From NCBI GenBank assembly GCA_963675135.1, contig OY776119.1, forward strand, positions 620,001 through 684,000: 64,000 bases of DNA. The letters run 5' to 3'. The first letter of the stretch is position 1, and every line of letters starts with the position of its first letter. Of the stretch, positions 23,740-34,580 are shown piece by piece. The translations under genes were made by a program, and so were the position numbers. Source of the DNA: Galeopsis tetrahit (Eukaryota > Streptophyta > Magnoliopsida > Lamiales > Lamiaceae). The notes beneath the pieces are model-generated. The model saw only the letters and a list, made by a program, of their open reading frames with translations, did not search any database and was not told the origin of the DNA.

Positions 23740-25428
23740 AATCGTACGTCCTTGATTAAAGCAAGTGGAGGAGCCGAGCTTACATATAAGAGATTTGTTC
23801 ATCGGATTGTTAATCTTGATGATGTTAAGCTCGTCAAGACAGCCATGAATGTGGTATGTTCTACAACCTTTATGAGCTTATATGAGAATGCATGAAATTT
23901 AGATATAAAACCTCATTCCAGCTTGGTTTGATGTTGATATCAAACAAGCTCGAATGATAGTTTTATGTTTGGTATCTGAATACGAAACCAAGATTGAGAC
24001 TCTAATCTCTAAAAGAATCAAATTAAAAAAAAAAAAAAAAAGATAAAATATAGAACTAAAATTAGACACAAGACGATTGTTGATATTGTTAAATACTCCC
24101 TCCGTCCCGGTATAAGTTTCCCCTTTCTTTTGGTTGTTTTGATTAAGAAATATGATTAAATAATAGATGTAGTACAAGTGATGTGATGGTGAGAGAGAAA
24201 ATAATAGATGAGTGTGAGATGAAGTATGATAAAATAATAGATAAAGTGTAAGTGATGTGATTGGGAGAGAGAAAATCATATGCCAAAAATGGAAAAATAT
24301 GAAATGGGAAACTTATTGTGGGACATCCATAAAAGGAAAGTGGGAAACTTATAGAGGGACGGAGGGAGTATATATGTTTGAAGAGCATAAATGATGTTTT
24401 AGTTGGAGTCACTGAAGCTGGTCTCACTCGCTATCTCAACACAAGAAACGGTGAATTATTTTCCAATTATTTGTGATTTTAATGGCCTTATTATTATTTT
24501 TAATTCATGAAATTATTTACTTAGTGTATGTCTCCATACTGACCACAGAAAAAAATGGAGAAAATATTAGTGGTGGGAAAATCATAAAGAAACCACGACT
24601 TAGATCAATTGTTTTGTTTAACCTAAGACCAACTCCAACAATTGAGGTAATATCATGTATCTTTCTTTCTCTTTTAATTAAGGGAAAATTTCTTATAAAA
24701 TTAGATACTAAATTTATTTAATACAGAACATGTTCGAGATGATGGAGAAGGGGGAGTTAAATGGCATATGGGGAAATGCATCTGGCCTCGTTCTTCTACC
24801 CTTCACCATTTCTCCGCAAGACAATGTCTTAAGTCACATTCGTCGAGCAAAATCGAACATGGATCGAAAGAAACTCTCACTCGGACACAATTTTTTTTCC
24901 ATTGCAACCAAGATAGTAATCTCCTTGTCTGGAGCAACGGTACCAACTACCAATTCATCTTAATTAAATATTGTTTTGAGGGTAAATGACTCTAATACCC
25001 TTGTTAGGAAAAATGTTGACAGTCAGCGGCTATGGTTCTGAAGTCAATGCTGAAGAATACGACTTTGACTTTTTCGAACGTAATGGGCCCACAAGAAGAG
25101 GTCCTATTGTGTGGTCACCATTTAGCTTACATTGCACCTTCTCTCTATAATATTCCGCAAGTAAGCCCAACTAACCATATGCCATTTTATTTAATTATTT
25201 TTAATTTTCCAAATATATTTAATTAATTATTTTTGTCAATTTTTACACATGCAGTCACTGATCGTCCATTTCCAAAGCTGTGCTGGGAAGCTTATAATTT
25301 CGATTGGTGCTGATGAAAAATTGATCCCAAATCTTCATCAACTTTGCGATGATTTTGTTAAGTCTCTTGAAGATATTAAGGAAGCTGTAATAAAAAGAGG
25401 GCTTCTCAAAGATGGTGATAATGAGTGA
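23740..25428 (+). pseudogene. WSD1-like gene copy 2, 5'-truncated
   Basis: It retains the 3' end of exon 2 (about 23758-23853, ELTYKRFVHRIVNLDDVKLV), exon 3 (24384-24450), exon 4 (24549-24646), exon 5 (24727-24939), exon 6 (25023-25160) and exon 7 (25255-25428). All keep frame, phases and GT-AG sites like the intact copies. Exon 1 and most of exon 2, including the HHxxxDG active site, are gone, so no active enzyme can be made. Exon 5 ends SGAT instead of the usual FGTK. A Stowaway MITE sits in intron 2. The 5' break lies in unrelated AT-rich sequence at about 23750. Clean downstream exons imply recent truncation. Confidence 0.9.
24096..24368. mobile_element. Stowaway MITE
   Basis: Perfect ends CTCCCTCCGTCCC and GGGACGGAGGGAG with a TA duplication on each side, 273 bp, in intron 2 of WSD copy 2, some 15 bp before exon 3. 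Confidence 0.9.
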
Positions 25429-25594
25429 CACAATATTTATACTATACGTTATTGCTAGATTAATATTGGAAGATGTTTTTATGGCAAGTTTGTATGCATG
25501 TATTAAATATTAATATTGGTTTTCAGCAATATATATAGCTTTGCAAGGTATTATTGGCTTTATTTAATAAAGTTTTTATGGCAAATTTGTATGC

Positions 25595-25760
25595 AAAAGC
25601 ATTTGGTTCCGTGCGCACAAGTTGACTCCTCGTAGTCAACCTTGTATTTTTCTCGGCTATAGTAGTATTCATAAAGAGTTAGTTTTCGGTGTTTTGATCT
25701 TATTGCTTCCCATACTTTTCCGGATGACGAGCTCCATCTGCAGGCTAATATATGAATAGC
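25595..25760 (+). pseudogene. Fossil Copia integrase C-terminal piece
   Basis: Reads HKLTPRSQPCIFLGYS-like in the plus direction, the conserved Copia segment after the integrase core, then drifts out of frame. The same piece lies after copies 5 (43110-43275) and 6 (62140-62260), so it was already in the spacer when the WSD unit was duplicated. Confidence 0.75.
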
Positions 25761-25999
25761 GCCCCAACAGGTCTGGTAATTAAGGTCTCCTTAGTGAAGT
25801 GACGCTCCTATTTTTCGAATGAAATCACCTGTTTCAATTTTGATGTTTTATATCTTATTAATCCACTATATGGATAATTAACATGTGTCATATATAAAAA
25901 TAATTAACGACGTATACTATTAAAAATAATTAACCTCATATATTAAAAATTCAGTAAGATAAAATATCAGTAGAACATAAAAATTGAACTACTATTATT

Positions 26000-26654
26000 T
26001 TAGAAAATTCAGCTCTCCACAACTTTTATAAGCTAAGGTGGCGTGGGCTTTTTGGTCGCAATTTGGGCCTTCCTGGCCTAGCCCTTAAGCCCTTAATATT
26101 TGGCTCAACACCTCAATGAGCCCAAACCTCACATTCCATTAACCTAAGTGTTGATACCATAAACATGAAAAATATTACTGCGATTTTTTACCCTATATAT
26201 GTGAGACTGCAAATTGAATTTTGTAACTTTCTTTCAGCTCTCTCGGACTTTTAAATGATACAAAATTATTTAAAATGTTTGAATAATTTTTTTTTTTGAC
26301 AGAAAAATGTTTGAATAATTGAATTCCCTTTAATCACCCACACTTATTCCATTCGACCAATCTTTAATTAATTATTAAATGAGTCAAGCTAGCTCTTTAA
26401 ATTGAATTAAACTGGTTTCTTGGGGCAAGAGAATCGAGCACAAACTAATTGAGAGTTAAATTGTGTCATTAAATTCTCTTTCTAGATGTAGGGATGACAA
26501 CATAATGAATTTGAGCCGAATTTGTCCTATTCTAAAACTCGTCCCGTCAGAACTTTCGGAGAGCTCGCTCTGAATGGGGACTTGTCGGATCCAATCCACA
26601 TCCCAATCCACCTACATTTAATTAATTATTAATTTTAAATAAAATTCAAATTGA
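26000..26654. repeat. WSD-cluster spacer modules
   Basis: 26040-26150 is the GTGGGCTTTTTGGTC block. 26490-26640 (GGATGACAACATAATG.., CTCGTCCCGTCAGAA) matches 56350-56450 and 62545-62710. No gene is seen. Confidence 0.7.
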
Positions 26655-26709
26655 GCACAAATTTTCCACCCTTGTAATGAAGACACTCATGCAGTTGTTT
26701 GGAACCAAG
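26655..26709 (+). pseudogene. WSD exon 5 fragment
   Basis: Encodes HKFSTLVMKTLMQLFGTK followed by the intron 5 donor, closest to copy 1. It is joined on the left directly to spacer sequence and on the right, after about 100 bp, to the copy 1 downstream region (26810-26980 equals 17460-17640). It is the remnant of a mostly deleted gene copy. Confidence 0.85.
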
Positions 26710-26983
26710 GTATAACAATTTATCGATTTTTATTAAAAAGTAATAATGATTTTATGCTACATGGATGAAACATTGAATATATGTAATCAGTAACGGAGCT
26801 AGAATTAGTGTTGTACGTACTTGAGTTGAGTCCATTGTGTGCCTTAACGCTTTTAAGTTTTGTGATTTTTTTTTTTCAAATTTGATTGTAATTTAATTTG
26901 AAACCAATGTCTTTCATTTCAAACGATTTTAATATATGAAACAATAATTCACACTGCTAAAAAATCTTATTAGAAACGAATGT

Positions 26984-27178
26984 CACTACAAGAAAACTGG
27001 TTTTTAGTAACAAAATCCTCTCATTATTGTTTCTCTAGCTAAAGGTCTATAATGACAGAAAATTGAGAATTAACGACAGGACCTGTCACTAAAAGTCAAT
27101 TCCTGTCATTAAAGATTTTTAGCTAGAGAAGCTATAATGACAGAATTTATTTCATTAAAAGTAATTTTTCTTGTAGTG
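26984..27178. mobile_element. CACTA-type MITE
   Basis: Ends CACTACAAGAAAA and TTTTCTTGTAGTG. The interior is a near-palindrome (TTTAGCTAGAGAA..., CTGTCATTAAAG). The left flank TGT and the right TGC would be a mutated 3-bp duplication. The homologous site at about 17632 lacks the insertion. Confidence 0.8.
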
Positions 27179-27189
27179 TGCGCTGTTAT

Positions 27190-27512
27190 ACAAGTGAGCC
27201 CTCACAACTTAATGGGCCAAATTGACTAAGTCCAACTTGCCTTGAAGGAAATGAAAACGATCAGTGTCCAATATGTCGGCCAACTGGTTTTGGGTTGAAA
27301 TTAGGCAAGGTTGTACATCTCCACCTACAATTCGCTCACGAACAAAATAGCAATTCATTTCAACATGTTTGACGGGCTTCTTGGTTGTCACAGAAGAGTG
27401 GTGTGGGCCCAGTTTGTTTTACGTCAAAGTCTTGGAGAAGCCAAAGCAACCAAACAACTTCAAAACTGTGGCTGCCACAGCCCTATATTCCGCTTCGGCT
27501 AACGATCCAAAA
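27190..27512 (-). pseudogene. Copia RNase H fragment, left copy
   Basis: On the minus strand: LAEAEYRAVAAT, then VKHVEMNCYFVRERI and a run ending DRFHFLQGKLDLVNLA, the C-terminal RNase H portion of Copia pol. In-frame stops and a missing residue block show it is dead. An inverted copy lies at 32250-32551. Confidence 0.8.
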
Positions 27513-27829
27513 TAAGTATAAATGCTAAAGTGTGTAGCCTCACCTAATACATTAGACCGTTTAACACAAAACTCACCCTACCATCTCGTAGATGCGTAAT
27601 GTGCTCATGGAGAATATGGTTTTAATTCCCTCAAAACTCAAACTATAGAATTTATTATCTTCTGAATTGAAGTTGAAACAAACAAACAAACTAGAGAATG
27701 ATTAATAAAAGAAATTTGAATTTTAAGAAAAGTCAAACCTTAAAATCTATTATCATCTGAAATGAATTTTTTTAATAGAATAGTTAATAAAACAATTTTT
27801 TTCTTTTAAATTAGATATGATTAATGAAA

Positions 27830-28024
27830 CACTACTACATATTTGGCCTTGGAGAGCTTTTAGAAGAGTTCTCCAAGTGGAAGTTGTCCAAGTTAAATTG
27901 CACTTGGAGAGCCCTTAAAGGGCTCTCCAAGTGCAAAAAGGGCTCTCCAAGTGCAATTTAGCTTGGACAGCTCCTACTTGGAGAGCTCTTCTAAAAGCTC
28001 TCCAAGGCCAAATATGTAGTAGTG
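27830..28024. mobile_element. CACTA-type hairpin MITE
   Basis: Almost perfect palindrome: CACTACTACATATTTGGCC at the left and its inverse at the right, with repeated CTTGGAGAGC/GCTCTCCAAG inside, flanked by AAA on both sides. The corresponding sites in the inverted arm (near 31975) and the third copy (near 36620) are empty, which fixes the boundaries. A diverged relative lies at 56885-57045. Confidence 0.9.
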
Positions 28025-28159
28025 AAACAAAATACATGTGGCTTCACCTGGACCACCTTACTGATAGCATGTATGTATGACCACAATTTGAATAGCTAAC
28101 ATACATTAATATTGTGCGAAATTGATGAATGTAACTGAGTGCACGCAACTGATCGATAC

Positions 28160-28172
28160 TTTAAGTAATTAA

Positions 28173-28216
<44 letters not shown>
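28160..28216. repeat. AT dinucleotide microsatellite
   Basis: (AT)n run in the left arm of the inverted duplication; absent from the other copies of this region. Confidence 0.85.
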
Positions 28217-28219
<3 letters not shown>

Positions 28220-28910
28220 AATGAATGAACAATATGCAATCTACATGCGCATAAATAAATTTTTCTTTTTTTAATTTTAATACTAAAAATATATGAGCTA
28301 GCTAACATTTTGTTGGTATACCTTCTCGATTTAGTCTCTCAATATTAAAAAAAAAATATTCACTTTTAACCCTAGTTCGTTGAAAATTAAAACAATGTCA
28401 TTTTATCAAGCCATATTTGGATATGGTTTAATTTATCATGTATGTATCTAGTCATGCTGGCATTATTATTATATATAGTATGACATGCACATGCTCTTCC
28501 ATATGTAACGTTGTCTTGTGTCACACTCAATTTCTATTTCTAGTACTCCAAATTAATTATACGTCTCTCCCCATAATATATATCTACATGTTACAATTTT
28601 TGTCGGGTTCCCATAATTTTTAACCACATGTGATAAAAGCATAAGAGAAACGACGTCGGTTTGATGTCTCAGGCAAAAAATAGACGTAAATTAATCAATT
28701 TACTAAATTATGGAGCGCAAATTAATTATTTTCTTTATTGGAACGTTTTAAAAAATAAGTAATAGTTACGGGATGTAAATAAATTTTTTCTCCTCATCAT
28801 TTTTCTTTCATTTATTTACACTCACTCTAATTTATATATGTACTACCGTAACAATTCATGAATAAATAAATAAATTATTTTGTACATAAGATTAGCAAAA
28901 TTAATAACTA

Positions 28911-30778
28911 GAGATTTTCTATGGTAAGGAAGGGTGTTCGCCCTTCCTAACAACGGGGAACCTATGAAAAATTGACACATCATCAACTTTCGCTATAGTA
29001 CGATTTAGCTTTGTCATGTAATAAAATAATTAATTATCTAAATAAAATATATAAAATTACAAAAATATCTTCATAACAATTAACTTCTTTCTAAAAAATT
29101 AAAATATCACATATTTATAAATTAAATAATCTCATTTTTGCCCCGTGACTTAAACCTAATTCAATTTAAATTCTTTAAATAATCACTTTATCAAATTTTG
29201 TCCTAAAGTGTTGAATTTAGGTCCTTTTTTTGTCTAATCTTCGTCATTTTTGCCCCTTAACTTAAACCTAATTCAATATAAATCCTTTAAATATTCACTT
29301 TATCAATATTTTTGTCCTAAAGTGTTGAATTTAGGTCTTTTTTTTTTTTTTGTCTAATCTACGTCATTTTTGTTAGAAAAAAACACTTCAAATTCTCAAA
29401 AAAATAATAAGTTAGACGATCCAATTTCAGAATTTTTTTTTTCAACCAAATTGCTGAGTTGGACATGCCAAGTGGTAAAAAAAATGCCAGATTACATGTA
29501 GGGTGTGCATCATTCTAATAACGTACCGAACATGAATCGAAATGTTACTATTCATAACTATTAAGGTATTCCACATCAAATAGAGAGATGGTCTTGGGTG
29601 GGCTTATAAGCCTGGGCAATCCTCTCACTTAACACCTTGGTTTTAAGTGTAGATTTAGGTCTTGTCACATGGTATCAGAGCCAACTCTCTACTTCGATGT
29701 GTGGATCCACCTGTGGAACCACGTGTCGACCTGGTCCCCATCTCACGTGAGGGAGGGTATTAAGGTATATATCCCACATCGGATAGAGCTACTTCGATGT
29801 GTGGATCCACCTGTGGAACCACGTGTCGACCTGGTCCCCGTCTCACGTGAGGGAGGCTATTAAGGTATCCCACATCGGATAGAGAGATGGTCTTGGGTGG
29901 GCTTATAAGCCTGGCCAATCCTCTCACTTAACACCTTGATTTTAAGCCTAGAGTTAGGCCTTGTCACAATAACTAAAACCGAACCAAATTGCTTCAAAAT
30001 CGAATATAACCAAAAATCGAAAAGTCCAATGTCCCCAAATACTTAAAAATAAACATGCTTTAAATTGCAAAAAATCCAAACAGAAAAATCCAAAATTACT
30101 TTAACTGCAATTCAGAGAAATTGTGTTGAATTACAGATTTCACAAAAAAGAAGGAAAGAAAAATTACATCAATTTTGTGACTGTCATGTTCTAACTCGAA
30201 GGCATAAGGTTGAAAATTCTATGAACACAAGTTACAAATCAGAAACTCAGAATAAAAAATGAATCGTGTGTACGATGAGGTCTGGTATCTGGTCCATCTA
30301 CTTCTACGCGACGTGGGGGAGGGGGAATCGCGAATCGACGTGGGGAATGGGTATTAATAGATCGATTGGTCGAGTGCGATGTGGGGGACGAACGTGGTGG
30401 CCAACTGACCGTGGGCGCCGGTGGGAGACCGGAGGTGGGCGGCGGCCGACGTATGAGAAGAGAACTGGGTAGTGTCGCCGCAGTAGGACTATTTTTCCAT
30501 TGACTAAAAATTGGGTGGAGTTGATAATGGTTGAATAGGATATATATTTATTTTATAATTAAATATATTTATTTATTTAAATTTAAAAGGTTATTTTTGT
30601 CATTTTATATTTATTAATAGGGCAAAGCAGTGTGACTGCACGTTACATTGAGCAAATACACTATTGCGAAGTGCAAATATATAAAAACAATTTCATCTGT
30701 TGGATCAATAATCGAATGGTGTTTAACGAGTTTCCTGTTGTCAGGAAGTGTTGTCAGGAAGGGAGCATAGAAAGACCC
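28911..30778. mobile_element. MULE with nested TRIM
   Basis: Flanked by the exact 9-bp duplication TAATAACTA (28902-28910 and 30779-30787). The paralogous site at 37420-37428 is empty. The ends GAGATTTTCTATGG and CATAGAAAGACCC are an imperfect inverted repeat, with CCTTCCTAACAAC/TTGTCAGGAAGG just inside. It contains a tandem duplication of about 115 bp (29130-29360), a TRIM (29569-29968) and a GC-rich block (30265-30480) of unknown origin. No transposase. Confidence 0.85.
29569..29968 (+). mobile_element. TRIM retrotransposon
   Basis: A miniature LTR element of 400 bp. LTRs lie at 29569-29669 and 29858-29968 (TATTAAGG...GTCACA). The primer site TGGTATCAGAGCC begins at 29670, right after LTR 1. 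A purine tract GTGAGGGAGG precedes LTR 2. ATAAC is duplicated on both sides (29564-29568 and 29969-29973). The internal region is itself tandemly duplicated together with the first bases of an LTR. Non-coding, as expected of TRIMs. Confidence 0.92.
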
Positions 30779-31050
30779 TAATAACTAATGTTTCGTTGTA
30801 TGTTTTAATCATCAAATAATAAATGTATGGTGGCGGTTTAAAAACACAACTTAATAAACAACGCGAAAAAAAGTTCTAAAATTTAATGCATGACTCAAGA
30901 GTAATTAATTTTTAATTTAAAAGATATGATGTTGCAAAATATGACAGATAAATAATCAAAATGTGACTTATTTTAAAGAAGGAAAAAAATTAGGTGCAGA
31001 CTCGCCAATTACTATATATATATGTGTATAATCATAAAACAAAATTATCG

Positions 31051-31254
31051 ATGAAAATTAATACTAATAACAAAAAAATGGCGAAAGAAGAAGGAGAGCC
31101 AGCTAGCCCTGGTGCCCGAATGCTGCAAGCAAAAGAAGTCGATATGTGTATAATGACAATGTTTGGTTACAACACAACGGTCGATCCCATTTTATACAAG
31201 AAGTGCATCGAGCAAACTCTCCTCAAGAATCCTCGTTTCTCGTGCATCCTCGTA
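31051..31254 (+). pseudogene. WSD exon 1, plus-strand copy of the palindrome
   Basis: Encodes a complete exon 1 (MKINTNNKKMAKEEGEP..., then KNPRFSCIL) and retains its upstream region. The intron donor is lost: after CTCGTA the sequence turns back on itself and a TAA follows. No exons 2 to 7 follow in sense, so this copy is dead as an enzyme gene, though its promoter could still be transcribed. Confidence 0.9.
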
Positions 31255-31404
31255 TAAAATGGGATCGATCGTTGTGTTGAAACCAAACATTGTCATTATA
31301 CACATATCGACTTCTTTTGCTTGAAGCATTCGGGCACCAGGGCTAGCAGCTGGCTCTCCTTCTTCTTCTTTCGCCATTTTTTTGTTATTAGTATTAATTT
31401 TCAT
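31255..31404 (-). pseudogene. WSD exon 1, inverted partial copy
   Basis: Minus-strand exon 1 from the ATG at 31404 to the codons for TTIDPIL, where it meets the plus-strand copy. It forms, with 31051-31196, a stem separated by a 58-base loop. It keeps the 5' flank including GGGCTCATTCACTC, which the plus copy has lost. Confidence 0.9.
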
Positions 31405-32249
31405 CGATAATTTTGTTTTATGAGTGAATGAGCCCATACACATATATATAGTAATTGGCGAGTCTGCACCTAATTTACATCCATTTTTTGCCCGATACAT
31501 CAAACCAACGTCGTTTCACTTATGCTTTTATCACATGTGGTTAAAAATTATGGGAACCCGACAAAAATTGTAACATGTAGATATATATAATTATGGGGAG
31601 AGACGTATAATTAATTAGGAGTACTAGAAATAGAAATTGAGTGTGACACAAGACAACATTACATATGGGAGAGCATGTGCATGTCATACTATATATAATA
31701 ATAATTCCAGCATGACTAGATACATACATGATAAACCATATCCAAATATGGCTTCACAAAATGACATTGTTTTAATTTTCAACGAACTAGGGTTAAAATT
31801 GATTTTTTTTTTAATATTGAGAGACTAAATCGAGAAGGTATATACAGTTGCGTGCACTCAGTTACATTCATCAATTTCGCACAATATTAATGTATGTTAG
31901 CTATTCAAATTGTGGTCATACATACATGCTATCAGTAAGGTGGTCCAGGTGAAGCCACATGTATTTTGTTTTATTAATCATATCTAATTTTTTTTTAAAA
32001 AATATTGTTTTATTAACTATTCTATTAAAAAAATTCATTTCAGATGATAATAGATTTTAAGGTTTGACTTTTCTTAAAATTCAAATTTATTTTATTAATG
32101 ATTCTCTAGTTTGTTTGTTTGTTTGTTTCAACTTCAATTTCAATTCAGAAGATAATAAATTCTATAGTTTGAGTTTTGAGGGAATTAAAACCATATTCTC
32201 CATGAGCACATTACGCATCTACATGCACACTTTAGCATTTATACTTATT

Positions 32250-32551
32250 TTGGATCGTTAGCCGAAGCGGAATATAGGGCTGTGGCAGCCACAGTTTTGA
32301 AGTAGTTTGGTTGCTTTGGCTTCTCCAAGACTTTGACGTAAAACAAATTGGGCCCACACCACTCTTCTGTGACAACAAAGAAGCCCGTCAAACATGTTGA
32401 AATGAATTGCTACTTTGTTCGTGAGCGAATTGTAAGTGGAGATGTACAACCTCGCCTAATTTCAACCCAAAACCAGTTGGCCGACATATTGGACACTGAT
32501 CGTTTTCATTTCCTTCAAGGCAAGTTGGACTTAGTCAATTTGGCCCATTAA
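32250..32551 (+). pseudogene. Copia RNase H fragment, right copy
   Basis: Inverted twin of 27190-27512, here in plus orientation (AEAEYRAVAAT, VKHVEMNCYFVRERI). A stop follows the AATVLK segment. Part of the right arm of the inverted duplication. Confidence 0.8.
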
Positions 32552-32590
32552 CTTGTGAGGGCTCACTTGTATATATAACAGCACATTGAG

Positions 32591-33115
32591 AAAAAAATTA
32601 TTTACATCCCGTAACTTTTACCTTTTTTGAAAAACGTCCCAAAATAGTTAAAATTTTAATTTACGTCCCATAATTTTTTCAATTGCTTAATTTACGTCCA
32701 ATTTTTGCTGGAAATCCCAAAATTTATGTAAATGGGACGTAAATTGAGCAATTAAAATAGATTTTGGACGTAAATTAAAATTTTAACTATTTTAGGACGT
32801 TATACGAAAAAGATAAAAATATTCAACAAATGTGTACAAATCACTATAAAATTAATGCAGTTTATGTTATACAATGAAATAAAAAAATAATTCATTTATT
32901 CATAAATTAACTTATTTTAATATAAAAAAATAATTCATTTATTCATAAATTAATTAATTATTATAAAAATCAATTAACTTACCTAATTCATTATTAGAAA
33001 AATTATTAACTTACCTAATTAGAAAAAAATTATAATTACAATATAAGTATTATAAAATTATTTATTTATTTTAATGTAATCAAATAAATATAAAAGTTAC
33101 GGGACGTAAATATTT
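32591..33115. other. AT-rich repeats, no gene
   Basis: Contains the motif ACGTCCCATAATTT and its complement several times, a non-coding repeat also seen at 34050-34280 and 40090-40600, plus a short duplication of ATAATTCATTTATTCATAAATTAA at about 32887 and 32930. Confidence 0.6.
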
Positions 33116-33119
33116 TTTT

Positions 33120-33380
33120 CCTCCCTAAATTCGATTCCTCTATCTCGAACAAAGTTATAGAGTCAGATTCGTTGGAAGATGAGACAGTGGTGCCCGATTC
33201 AACTAATTTAGAGATCGTAGTGCCTAATTCAATTGATTTAGAGATCGTAGTGCCTGCTTTAGTTGATTTAGAGGATGTAGTGAAAGATTCCACAGATTTA
33301 AATAGCGTAGTAAAATATTTTTTTCGGATGTGGATACTTTGTACAAGCTTAAAGGATTCTCTCCTGATCCCGACGGTAAG
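33120..33380 (+). pseudogene. Unrecognised coding-like fragment with 10-residue repeats
   Basis: The open frame contains DLEIVVP-type units repeated three times at a spacing of about 10 residues. After a poly-T run the natural continuation (VDTLYKLKGFSPDPD) is in another frame and ends at a plausible donor CCGACG/GTAAGT. I do not recognise the family. It directly precedes a CACTA-like terminus and may be a transposase exon or captured host sequence. Function unknown. Confidence 0.35.
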
Positions 33381-33399
33381 TGATCGATTCACATACATA

Positions 33400-33839
33400 T
33401 AAAACATTTATACCAATTAAAGACTGGATTTTTGGTCTTCATTTAAAATTCAAAATAAAAAATTTAATTTCGGTTTAGAGACTGATATTTGGCAGCTAAG
33501 TGGTCAGAAAAACATAATATTAAAGACTGAACTGAAAACAGTCTCTAAACGAGCGGTCAAAATTGGTAGTCAATTAAAATTTTGGGATTCAGAATTTTTG
33601 ATACCAATTAAAGACTGAATTATCGATCTCTAAACAAAATTCAAAATCAAAATTTTAATTTCGGTTTAGAGACCGAATTTCGGTCTCTAAGCGGTCTGAA
33701 AACATAATATTAAAGACCAAACTAAAAACAGTCTCAAAACTCGAATTTTTTTCAGATCGGTCTCAAATCAGTCTCAAATAGAGACTGATTTATGTCGGTC
33801 TCAAAATTTTGGTCTCTAATTGATGCATTTTTTGTAGTG
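33400..33839. mobile_element. CACTA-like element, one terminus
   Basis: Ends GCATTTTTTGTAGTG and holds repeated subterminal motifs of the GAGACCGA and TTAAAGACTG kind in both orientations. The opposite CACTA end was not found nearby, so this is a truncated terminus. Confidence 0.55.
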
Positions 33840-33913
33840 ATATATACATATAAAATAAAATAAATGGGTGGGGGGCCACTGGGCCCCTCTGGGCCCAGTG
33901 TGGCTCCGTCCTT

Positions 33914-34580
33914 GCGTATGCATAAAAGTTATGGATAACTGACATAAATCAGAACGTGGTCGAGCTTGAATTGTATAGCGTGGAAAAAAAATTACCATGT
34001 GGATTAAAATAAAAGATTTCAAGTTACAATTTACAATTTGCGGAATAAAGAAGAATTACGTAAATTAACCAAGTGACGAAATTATGGGACGTAAATAAAT
34101 TTTTCTTAAAAAAGGTTAAAGTTACGGTACATAACTATTTTTTTCTCGTTAGTGGATGTAAAAAGACGAAAAATTGTACGTATATTAACCAATTTAAGAA
34201 ATTATGGGACATAAATGAATTTTAATCTTTTTTGGGACGTTTTTTAAAAAAAAGTGAAAGTTGCGAGACCTAAAATTGAGCAATTTCTAAGTTACAAGAC
34301 TGAAATTCATACTTTCATAACTACAATTGAAAACATGTAAAGTTACATGACTAAAGTTTGGACAAGGCGTAAGTTATAGGACTAAAAATGATATTTAATG
34401 GATAGGGAAAAATGGTTCATGTTTAATATGCAGAGTTTGACGAAAATACTACCTTCTTTAAAATTACATGTGACACACATCTAAAAAAATCGAAAGAAAT
34501 TTAGCCTGAAAAATTAGTTTCTTTACAGTGCATGATACTTACTAATTAACATACCTGTTTTTATTTGAATAATGAAGGTC
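33914..34580 (+). pseudogene. WSD copy 4: intron 1 end and first bases of exon 2
   Basis: Matches 40230-40862 of copy 5, the 3' part of intron 1: CAGTGCATGATACTTACTAA, then the acceptor AAG and GTC, the first three bases of exon 2. Exactly there the Copia LTR begins. All later exons are absent; beyond the Copia remnant the sequence resumes in the downstream spacer. Exon 1 of this copy was probably one of those now in the palindrome at 31051-31404. Confidence 0.8.

Larger units (their letters stand above)
27180..32590. repeat. Large interrupted inverted duplication
   Basis: 27190-28670 (plus) reappears inverted at 31505-32590. Further in, 30990-31251 pairs with 31255-31478. The left arm has gained a 195-bp MITE and a 1.87-kb MULE; the right arm has an internal deletion at about 31478-31505. 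The arms carry a Copia RNase H piece, the upstream region of a WSD gene and WSD exon 1. A third, direct copy of the upstream region lies at 36541-37640. Confidence 0.85.

Noticed and set aside
29569..29968. Cassandra-type TRIM with 5S rRNA sequence in the LTR
   Set aside because: The LTR lacks the 5S internal promoter boxes; it is a TRIM of another kind.
31541..31729. Conserved 62-codon frame also seen at 28438 and 36924
   Set aside because: Conserved only because the whole upstream region is triplicated at DNA level; it has no start context or domain and is non-coding in the paralogues.
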